A stretch of DNA of 35,588 nucleotides. Source: Scytonema sp. UIC 10036. GTDB lineage: Bacteria > Cyanobacteriota > Cyanobacteriia > Cyanobacteriales > Nostocaceae. Both the position numbers and the translations under genes were made by a program. The notes under the pieces were generated by a model. That model was not told the origin of the DNA, did not search any database, and was given only the letters and a program-made list of their open reading frames with translations. Position 1 is the first letter of the stretch. The number at the start of each line of letters is the position of its first letter. The DNA lies in NCBI RefSeq assembly GCF_009725235.1, contig NZ_WJFC01000131.1:1-35588 (forward strand), written 5' to 3'. Shown here piece after piece: positions 15,207 to 21,534 of the stretch.

Positions 15207-16205
15207 ATGGCAAGAGCGATTGAACGAATAGAACGGGATATTCAGGCATTAGAAGAGGCGATTCAAGCGATCGCTAAAGAACTTCAAAATGCTTATGCCA
15301 ATTATTTAATGACCCTGGGACAAACTGTACGGCAACAGTTAAATCAAGCAACTTACTACCTATGTACCCAAGGGTATCCTGAAAGTTTCTTGAGGTTGTC
15401 CTTAAATCAGCGCCAGCAATTGCAAAAATCTGTCCGTAAGTTTGGTCAGCAAACAGCAGAACAGTTGCAAGCTTTAATGAAAAGCGAGCAACAGGAAGCA
15501 AGTCAAGATGAGCAGAACAAAGAACAACGGGAAGATAAAAACAATGAGCGAGATGAAGAAAATAGGAAAAATGACGAAGATGGTACAAAAGAAGAACTGA
15601 GAAGCAAGGGAGGAAGGGAGCAAGAAAGCGACAAGGAAGAAAATCCCTCATTGTTTGCCTCTCTTCCCTTTTCCCCTCCATCCCCTATATCCGCCTTATT
15701 CTCCTTGTCAGAGCGATCGCCAGTACCCTTACCTCCATTTCCAAACTCCTCTAACCCCATAGAAATACTGAAATGGCAGCATGGTTTGGAAAGAGCAGTG
15801 CAAGATAAGCTGAAGTTGGTTTCACGTGACGCTAATCTTCTGTTACAGCGATCGGGTATACTGCCTAAAAAATTACCAGAGCCTATTTTGGAAGCAGCCG
15901 CAGCCGCAGCTTCAGAGGCTTCTGCTGAAGTTATGCCAGGACCCCCTAACTTACTCAACTTGGTGATTGAAGTTGATGGCGAGCAGCAGTCAGAAGAACC
16001 AAATTTGACACAGATTATGGCTCTTAACCTGCGACTTGGAGAAATTGAGTTTAATGATGTAACGCTGTCATCTAGCCGCAAGCAGATCCGGAGTATCCTC
16101 ATTCAACTAAATAAGCTAGGGCAAGAGTACCACAAGAAACAGCGAGAACGGTCAATTGCTCAAGCAGAAGCAGCTTGGCGTGCTATTTGGTCTGATGAAT
16201 TTTAG
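15207..16205 (+). CDS. Conserved hypothetical protein upstream of recG, with low-complexity linker
   Basis: 332 residues from the ATG at 15207; the frame opens 16 codons earlier but MARAIERIERDIQALEEAI is the natural start. Three parts: an N-terminal helical, probably coiled-coil domain (about 1-105, rich in Gln, Leu and Glu); a charged then Ser/Pro-rich linker (about 106-192: QDEQNKEQREDKNNERDEEN and SLPFSPPSPISALFSLSERS); and a C-terminal domain (about 195-332: LEWQHGLERA-like KWQHGLERAVQDKL, LRLGEIEFNDVTLSSSRKQI, a final basic helix). No enzyme motif or membrane span. It lies between tsf and recG on the same strand. Function unknown; the linker resembles local intergenic repeats and is probably a later insertion. 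Confidence 0.75.
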   Translation: MARAIERIERDIQALEEAIQAIAKELQNAYANYLMTLGQTVRQQLNQATYYLCTQGYPESFLRLSLNQRQQLQKSVRKFGQQTAEQLQALMKSEQQEASQDEQNKEQREDKNNERDEENRKNDEDGTKEELRSKGGREQESDKEENPSLFASLPFSPPSPISALFSLSERSPVPLPPFPNSSNPIEILKWQHGLERAVQDKLKLVSRDANLLLQRSGILPKKLPEPILEAAAAAASEASAEVMPGPPNLLNLVIEVDGEQQSEEPNLTQIMALNLRLGEIEFNDVTLSSSRKQIRSILIQLNKLGQEYHKKQRERSIAQAEAAWRAIWSDEF

Positions 16206-16265
16206 ATTTTGGATTTTCGATTTTAGATTGAATCCAAAATCCCAAATCCACGCATCCAAAATTTT
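16206..16265. repeat. ATTTTGGATTTT/AATCCAAAAT palindromic repeat
   Basis: 'attttggatttt' units (16206-16230) are complementary to 'aatccaaaatcccaaatcc' (16231-16265). The same 'atccaaaatcc' words fill the RecG linker around 16720-16753, suggesting that one repeat family has entered both places. Confidence 0.6.
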
Positions 16266-16271
16266 AAATCC

Positions 16272-16820
16272 ATGATTAATGACAAGCCAGATTGGACTCG
16301 ATTACAGAAAGCCTTAGCTATAGAGGCAGAACAGGGTTTTACCGATTTAATGGGTAAGCAATATCGCTTCAGTGAATTTTTTACCCTAACTTTCGGCAAA
16401 TTTCCCATGGGATTGCCCACCAATGAACGCCGTCGCTGGCAAGAGTTATCGGCTGAATTTGCTAATTATTCCAATCTGGTGTTGCAAGATAGACAACGTT
16501 TAATCTCAGAAACTCGCAAGTATCTTTATCAATTACAGCAAACTGTTGAGAACGAAACAATAACATCTTCTTCATCTCCTTCATCTTCGTCATCCCCCTC
16601 AGGAGATCCCTCCTCATCTCTTCATCCTCATTCACCTACTCCAGAATTCTTTCTTCCCAACCCCCAACCCCCGTTGTCCAATCTCCAATCCCCAATCCCC
16701 AATCCTCAATCCCCAATCCAGAATCCAAAATCCAAAATCCAGAATCCAAAATCGTTGCCGAGGTCAGTCGAAGACTGGCTCCCAAAATTGACCAAAAGCT
16801 CAGGGAATTACCAGAAATAG
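16272..16820 (+). CDS. recG: RecG N-terminal extension, frame-broken from the rest of the gene
   Basis: 182 codons starting MINDKPDWTRLQKALAIEAE, with GFTDLMGKQYRFSEF and ERRRWQELSAEFANYSNL: the N-terminal extension that cyanobacterial and plastid RecG carry ahead of the wedge domain. From about residue 97 it turns into Ser/Pro repeats (SSSSPSSSSSPSGDP, then NPQPPLSN, NPQSPIQNPKSKIQNP) encoded by CCAATCCC-type DNA repeats. After about 16751 this frame is meaningless and ends at 16820, while the true RecG core continues in the frame one base earlier. A net one-base slip in the repeat (real, or an assembly error) separates the two parts. Alone this piece has no helicase activity. Confidence 0.72.
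   Translation: MINDKPDWTRLQKALAIEAEQGFTDLMGKQYRFSEFFTLTFGKFPMGLPTNERRRWQELSAEFANYSNLVLQDRQRLISETRKYLYQLQQTVENETITSSSSPSSSSSPSGDPSSSLHPHSPTPEFFLPNPQPPLSNLQSPIPNPQSPIQNPKSKIQNPKSLPRSVEDWLPKLTKSSGNYQK
16562..16750 (+). repeat. Simple repeats filling the RecG linker
   Basis: 'tcatcttcatctccttcatc' units (about 16565-16630) are followed by 'ccaatccccaatcc' and 'atccaaaatccaga' units (about 16665-16750). The reading frame of recG changes somewhere in this low-complexity DNA. Confidence 0.75.
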
Positions 16821-18883
16821 GAATCAAAAAAGCTGGAAGTTTAGAGCGTCTTGGCTTAGAGACAGTGCGCGACTTGCTTTTTTACTATCCCCGCGACCAT
16901 ATTGATTATAGTCGTCAAGCTCATATCCGCGAGTTGGAGGCGGGAGAGACAGTGACGATAGTAGCAACCGTCAAAAGTTGCAACTGTTTCACTAGCCCTA
17001 AAAATCAAAAGTTAACAATATTAGAATTATTACTGCGAGATAACACCGGACGCATGAAAATTAGTCGCTTTTTCGCAGGTACGCGCTATAGCAGTCGCGC
17101 TTGGCAAGAAAGTTTAAAGCGGCGCTATCCACAGGGTAGCATTGTAGCGGCATGTGGATTGGTTAAAGGAAGTAAGTATGGGTTGACTTTGGAAGATCCA
17201 GAAATAGAAGTTTTAGCACATCCGGGAGATACAATAGAGGCACTGAGTATCAATCGAGTGTTGCCAGTTTATGCCCTAACAGAGGGTGTGGGTGCGGATC
17301 TCGTGCGTCAAGCAGTGACTGCCGTTTTACCTTGTGCTTCCTCTCTCAAAGATCCATTACCAAGTGGGTTGCGAACTAAGTATGAATTGATGGAATTGAA
17401 GGAAGCAGTAGCTAACATTCACTTTCCTTCAAACAGTATTACCCTTCAAGCTGCCCGTCGTCGTCTTGTTTTTGACGAATTCTTTTACTTACAACTGAGT
17501 TTACTTCAACGGCAACACTATGCAAAAGCCAGTCAAACCAGTGCTATTTTGGCTCCTAAAGGTGAGCTATTAGAGAAATTTTACAACATACTGCCGTTTA
17601 AACTGACTAACGCACAGCAACGAGTTGTTAATGAAATTCTCAACGATTTACAAACATCTGTGCCGATGAATCGTTTAGTTCAAGGGGATGTAGGTTCTGG
17701 TAAAACGATTGTTGCTGTGATTGCTATCCTGGCTGCTATTCAATCTGGGTATCAAGCAGCACTGATGGCTCCTACTGAAGTTTTGGCAGAACAGCATTAT
17801 CGTAAGTTAGTGAGTTGGTTTAATCTTTTGCATTTACCAGTGGAATTACTGACGGGTTCTACAAAAATAGCAAAAAGAAGACAAATCCACGCTCAGTTGG
17901 AAACTGGTGAATTACCTCTGTTGGTGGGAACTCACGCATTGATTCAAAACCCGGTTAACTTTCAACGGTTGGGTTTGGTGGTGATTGACGAACAACATCG
18001 CTTTGGAGTGGAACAACGGGCAAAATTGCAGCAAAAAGGCGAGCAACCTCACGTTTTAACAATGACAGCAACTCCCATTCCTCGAACACTTGCGCTCACA
18101 ATACACGGGGATTTGGATGTAAGCCAAATTGATGAGTTACCACCCGGACGGCAAAAAATTCAGACAAATATCCTCACAAGTCAGCAGCGAACTCAAGCTT
18201 ACGACCTCATCCGTAGAGAGATTGCTAAGGGACAACAAGTTTACGTGGTTTTGCCATTGGTGGAAGAATCGGAAAAATTAGATGTGCGATCGGCAGTGGA
18301 AGAGCATCAAAAGTTACAAGAAAGTATTTTTCCTGAGTTTCAAGTGGGGTTACTGCACGGTCGCATGAGTTCGGCTGATAAGGACGAAGCTATTAGTAAA
18401 TTTCGGGATAATCAAACTCAAATTTTAGTTTCGACCACTGTTGTAGAGGTAGGTGTAGATGTACCAAATGCAACAGTTATGCTCATAGAAAATGCGGAAC
18501 GATTTGGTTTATCGCAATTGCACCAGTTACGAGGACGTGTTGGTAGAGGTGCGGCTCAATCTTACTGTTTGTTGATGAGCAGTTCTAGAAGCCCTGACGC
18601 ACAGCAACGCCTGCGAGTTTTAGAACAGTCACAAGATGGCTTTTTTATCTCTGAAATGGATATGCGTTTTCGCGGTCCCGGTCAAGTTTTAGGAACTCGT
18701 CAATCTGGTATACCTGACTTCACTTTGGCAAGTTTGGTAGAGGATGAGGAAGTGTTAGTTCTGGCGCGACAAGCAGCAGAAAAGGTGATAGAGATAGACG
18801 CCAGTTTAGAGCGTTGGTCTTTGATGAAAGAAGAGTTGAAATATCGGTATGAGCGGTTAATGGGGGGAGCAATTATGACATGA
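16751..18883 (+). CDS. recG: ATP-dependent DNA helicase RecG, core
   Basis: From about 16751 the frame reads EVSRRLAPKIDQKLRELPEI and GIKKAGSLERLGLETVRDLL, the start of the RecG wedge region; a GTG at 16865 gives 672 residues but cuts into it. Counting from that GTG: OB-fold wedge (about 20-120), Walker A GDVGSGKT (274-281), DEQH box in VVIDEQHRFGVEQR, motif III TMTATPIPRTL, then LLHGRM, STTVVEVGVDVPNA, and motif VI QLRGRVGRG with the RecG C-terminal FRGPGQVLGTRQSG. RecG (SF2) reverses stalled forks and branch-migrates Holliday junctions. The core is complete; the 5' extension at 16272 is out of frame with it. It may be made from an internal start or the frameshift may be a sequencing slip in the repeat. 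Confidence 0.93.
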   Translation: MVAEVSRRLAPKIDQKLRELPEIGIKKAGSLERLGLETVRDLLFYYPRDHIDYSRQAHIRELEAGETVTIVATVKSCNCFTSPKNQKLTILELLLRDNTGRMKISRFFAGTRYSSRAWQESLKRRYPQGSIVAACGLVKGSKYGLTLEDPEIEVLAHPGDTIEALSINRVLPVYALTEGVGADLVRQAVTAVLPCASSLKDPLPSGLRTKYELMELKEAVANIHFPSNSITLQAARRRLVFDEFFYLQLSLLQRQHYAKASQTSAILAPKGELLEKFYNILPFKLTNAQQRVVNEILNDLQTSVPMNRLVQGDVGSGKTIVAVIAILAAIQSGYQAALMAPTEVLAEQHYRKLVSWFNLLHLPVELLTGSTKIAKRRQIHAQLETGELPLLVGTHALIQNPVNFQRLGLVVIDEQHRFGVEQRAKLQQKGEQPHVLTMTATPIPRTLALTIHGDLDVSQIDELPPGRQKIQTNILTSQQRTQAYDLIRREIAKGQQVYVVLPLVEESEKLDVRSAVEEHQKLQESIFPEFQVGLLHGRMSSADKDEAISKFRDNQTQILVSTTVVEVGVDVPNATVMLIENAERFGLSQLHQLRGRVGRGAAQSYCLLMSSSRSPDAQQRLRVLEQSQDGFFISEMDMRFRGPGQVLGTRQSGIPDFTLASLVEDEEVLVLARQAAEKVIEIDASLERWSLMKEELKYRYERLMGGAIMT

Positions 18884-19107
18884 TTGACTGTCAGTCTCTT
18901 TCTAGTGTTTGAGAACTCTCGATTTTGAATGGTGAATATTCGTGAGGTACACTGAAGAAATCCACCTTATTGCATCCTTCTGCCATCTGCCTCCTTCTCA
19001 AAACTTTTCTATTTCTTGAAATTTTGTTAACTTGTATATAAAGTCGCAGATTAACATAATATATTTAAAATCCTTTTTAGCTACTTAGACCAAAAGACAG
19101 TGCCATA
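18884..19107. other. Gene-free gap between recG and the interrupted HEPN-like gene
   Basis: No coding frame; AT-rich after 19000. It probably contains the promoter of the small gene starting at 19108, which is now split by the insertion sequence. Confidence 0.4.
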
Positions 19108-19139
19108 ATGGTAATTCCATTTACAGATAGGGAATTGAG
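19108..19139 (+). pseudogene. 5' fragment of the HEPN-like gene, cut by an insertion sequence
   Basis: ATG at 19108 opens MVIPFTDREL and ends two bases into the next codon at 19139, where the insertion sequence begins. Joining AG (19138-19139) to C at 21108 gives MVIPFTDRELSHYVLIEKAW, running straight into the 3' part. The SD is weak, so the start rests mainly on this in-frame rejoining. Confidence 0.55.
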
Positions 19140-19300
19140 TTCTCCCTCGGTTGAAACACGAGGGATTCTACATGGTTGTTACTCCGTGGGCTAAAGCCAC
19201 ACTCCGTAACTTTGTACGAAATGTATTCTTTAGATTGCGGAATAAATCATACCGATGTGGCAGACTCAAGGCTGCCCTACCCACCTTAACTAGAACAAGT
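19140..19300 (-). ncRNA. Putative TnpB omega-RNA (reRNA) at the 3' end of tnpB
   Basis: TnpB guide RNAs come from the 3' part of tnpB through the right-end hairpin. Here the minus strand ends with the CCCTCG/CGAGGG hairpin and AGAA at 19140; flanking bases 19139-19120 would be the guide (starting CTCAATTCCC). The 5' limit is arbitrary; processing is not visible. Confidence 0.45.
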
Positions 19301-20556
19301 CCTAGCTGTGTGGCTACTTTTCTCATGATGTTGGCTGCACCGTTGCAGTCACTATTAATTAAAAAACCTTTTTTGGTCTTGTAAATACCGCGCTCAATTC
19401 TCTCACCTGATGCCTTCCATCCGTTGGGTTTCTCACCAAATGTAGGCAGGAAATCATCATCAAGAAATGACGCTTTTGATGTGTATGACTCTTCAGTAAC
19501 TGTCAAAACAACTCCGTACTCTGGGCAGAGTTGTTTAAGCCGTTCAATCAATCTACCCGTTGGAATGGGTACGAAATTTTGGTTTCCACGTTTGCCCATA
19601 TCTGAACCATTTTTCTGCCCTTCATTCCAACCAACAATAAGATTACCGATACCGTCAGCAAGGCATCGATTAATAATGAATCTTGCTGCTTTATTAATGG
19701 CATCTCTCATCTGATTGTTGCGTTGGCGTTGAATTCTATCGAGGTTAGCATCCCAATAAAAATCAGACTTGCCTTGTTTGTATTTGGCAACCAGACGACA
19801 ATAACCTTGATTCATTGACCGTAACTTTTTACCATCAATAATCAAACTTTGTCCCAGTGTTGAAACACCTGTCATCCAATTATTACCACCGTGGTCGAAA
19901 CTCCAAGCTTGTGTGTAATCAAGATTGGGATTAATCTCAATTATTTGTTTACCGTCATCGATAACCCAATCAATCCACAACTGACCGTAACAAGGACGTA
20001 CTGTCACCTCCTTTACCCAATCAGAATCAATGAATTCAGGCGAGGGTAAAGCAATTTCAGTTAACAAATGTGGTTTAGTTTCTCTACTGATTGATGGATA
20101 AAAACAACCATCTTTGTAAGTAAGTGCTTGTCGTGGGAACGTAACTGCTGCAAGTCCACCACTTTTTCTGTATTGTGGTAATGATGGTCTATCAACTTCA
20201 CCTCTGTAGTAAGCGTTAACTAATCCGTTGTAACTGGTTATTGATTCTCCTACAGATTTCAATGTTTGCTGTGCGGCTTGTGCGGCAAGAGCCTTGTAAT
20301 GTGGATTGTCCTTAAGAATTTTATCTAGTTCGGGATAAGTCGTAAAACATTTGTATGTCTTCCAACCGTGCCGCAATTCATCACCACGCCAATAAGTTGT
20401 AAAAGCATTACCCAACTCTTCAAGTCTTGAATAATGAGTTTGACGAACGTGATAAAGAGCGCAATTCATCAAACTGTTAGCGTGTTGGCATTGGTCTATC
20501 CAAAACAATTCTTCAATATCTGTAAACTTTGCCTTAACTGGTAAAGTCTTGTACAC
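19168..20556 (-). CDS. tnpB: TnpB RNA-guided endonuclease (IS605 OrfB)
   Basis: 462 residues; GTG start at 20556 with a perfect SD (AGGAGGTGATAACAA before it). RuvC catalytic residues are in place: Asp221 (WSFDHGGNN), Glu312 (IVGWNEGQK) and Asp403 (INSDCNGAANI). The segment that normally carries the four-Cys zinc ribbon reads TSKASFLDDD (359-368) and has no CxxC pairs, as in the TSKAS subfamily. N-terminal WED/REC-type region includes AQAAQQTLKSVGES and the PSLPQYRKSGG motif. TnpB uses the element's end RNA to cut the empty donor site, which favours retention of the element. The gene looks intact, unlike its tnpA partner. Confidence 0.92.
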   Translation of the reverse strand: MYKTLPVKAKFTDIEELFWIDQCQHANSLMNCALYHVRQTHYSRLEELGNAFTTYWRGDELRHGWKTYKCFTTYPELDKILKDNPHYKALAAQAAQQTLKSVGESITSYNGLVNAYYRGEVDRPSLPQYRKSGGLAAVTFPRQALTYKDGCFYPSISRETKPHLLTEIALPSPEFIDSDWVKEVTVRPCYGQLWIDWVIDDGKQIIEINPNLDYTQAWSFDHGGNNWMTGVSTLGQSLIIDGKKLRSMNQGYCRLVAKYKQGKSDFYWDANLDRIQRQRNNQMRDAINKAARFIINRCLADGIGNLIVGWNEGQKNGSDMGKRGNQNFVPIPTGRLIERLKQLCPEYGVVLTVTEESYTSKASFLDDDFLPTFGEKPNGWKASGERIERGIYKTKKGFLINSDCNGAANIMRKVATQLGLVLVKVGRAALSLPHRYDLFRNLKNTFRTKLRSVALAHGVTTM

Positions 20557-20623
20557 TTGTTATCACCTCCTGTTGTTTATTATTTTAGATACTACACACT
20601 TTAGCAACAGTATTCCGCATAAA

Positions 20624-21038
20624 ATGGCAAAACTTTCTCAAGAAGACCACGACTACAGAAGAACTGAGAATTCCGTGTCCTCAATCAATTATCATTTTGT
20701 ATTTGTACCAAAAAGACGAAGACCCGTCTTAGTCACTGATGTGGCAAGAAGACTGCAAGAAATTATTTTTGAATTAGTGCAAGAACACAACTGGAGACTT
20801 ATCGCATTAGAAATTCAACCTGACCACGTGCATATGTTCATCAATGCACCCACAGATGAAGCCCCCTCACAAATTGCGCTCCGGGGTTAAAGGTAGAGCA
20901 TCTCATCACTTAAGAAAAGAATTTCCAGAACTTTTAAAACTACCTGCTTTGTGGACTCCAACTTACTTTGTAGCGTCAACAGGACAAGTTAGTACAGAGG
21001 TAGTTAAAAAGTACATTGAAAATCAGCGTGGGAAATGA
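20624..21038 (+). pseudogene. tnpA: TnpA, IS200/IS605 Y1 transposase, frameshifted
   Basis: The ATG at 20624 opens MAKLSQEDHDYRRTENSVSS, then VFVPKRRRPVL and the HUH motif DHVHMFI (20820s). After APSQIALRG the frame stops at 20890. The continuation VKGRASHHLRKEFPELLKLP and TPTYFVASTGQVSTEVVKKY, with the catalytic Tyr in VKKYIENQ, is in another frame and ends at 21038. Removing one G from the GGGG run at 20883-20886 restores a single frame of about 137 residues. The defect is therefore a one-base insertion, or a homopolymer sequencing error. Intact TnpA would nick and rejoin the single-stranded ends. Divergent from tnpB, with 67 bases between the two starts. Confidence 0.85.
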
Positions 21039-21107
21039 AGACAACAGGTTAAAACCTGTTGTGTCGCGCTTCATCCCCTGGTTAAAAACACAGGGGTTCT
21101 CGCGCTC

Positions 21108-21534
21108 CCACTATGTTTTGATAGAAAAAGCTTGGAGAGAAAATAAATTAGCTTCTAATAAGACACCACGCAGTAATGCTCATCGGTTACTTTTGTTTTA
21201 TGCAGTAGAATGTGGTCTAAAGGCGATTTTAATGCGGAGACAGGAAAAAAACCGTTCTGATTTATGTACAGATATTTCCGAATGTCAACATGATGTCAAC
21301 AAGCTGTTGGATTGCTTATCTGTTCGCAAAACTCTAAGGATACCAGCACAACTCAGCATGAAGCCAATCAAAGGTAAAAATGGTTATGATGAAAGAAAAT
21401 TTACTCCTGGAGATGTTAATCAGATGTGGCGTTATGGAGGATATTGTGCAACATCAGGTATAACAGACCAAGATTTAGAGAAAAAATTATTAGAAATAGT
21501 ACACTGGATAGAAGAAGAATTGAAAAAACCATGA
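21108..21534 (+). pseudogene. HEPN-like small protein, 3' part (N-terminus displaced by the IS)
   Basis: Native sequence starts at SHYVLIEKAWRENKLASNKT and runs 141 residues to TGA at 21532-21534; anything upstream in this frame is insertion-sequence DNA. The helical core HRLLLFYAVECGLKAILMRR followed by ECQHDVNKLLDCL resembles HEPN domains (a helix with AVEC.LK, then HD.nKLL). The classic Rx4-6H nuclease motif is not clear, so RNase activity is open. Rejoined with 19108-19139 the intact protein would be about 152 residues. The TGA overlaps the ATG of the next gene (ATGA), so the pair was made as a coupled operon. As it stands, the gene has no start of its own except a TTG inside tnpA. Confidence 0.65.

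Larger units (their letters stand above)
19140..21107. mobile_element. IS200/IS605-family insertion sequence (divergent tnpA and tnpB)
   Basis: About 1.97 kb with tnpB (minus) and tnpA (plus) divergent, the IS605 order. Subterminal hairpins replace inverted repeats: CCCTCG/CGAGGG (19144-19149 and 19159-19164) at the tnpB end; CAACAGG/CCTGTTG (21042-21048 and 21055-21061) and CCCCTG/CAGGGG (21075-21080 and 21091-21096) at the tnpA end. There is no target duplication, as expected for Y1 transposition. Ends were placed by restoring the host reading frame and may be off by a base or two. Because tnpA is frameshifted, the copy is probably immobile unless helped in trans. Confidence 0.8.

Noticed and set aside
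15503..16102. 199-codon minus-strand frame opposite the 332-residue protein
   Set aside because: Ser-rich low-complexity translation, antisense to a gene with normal composition and start.
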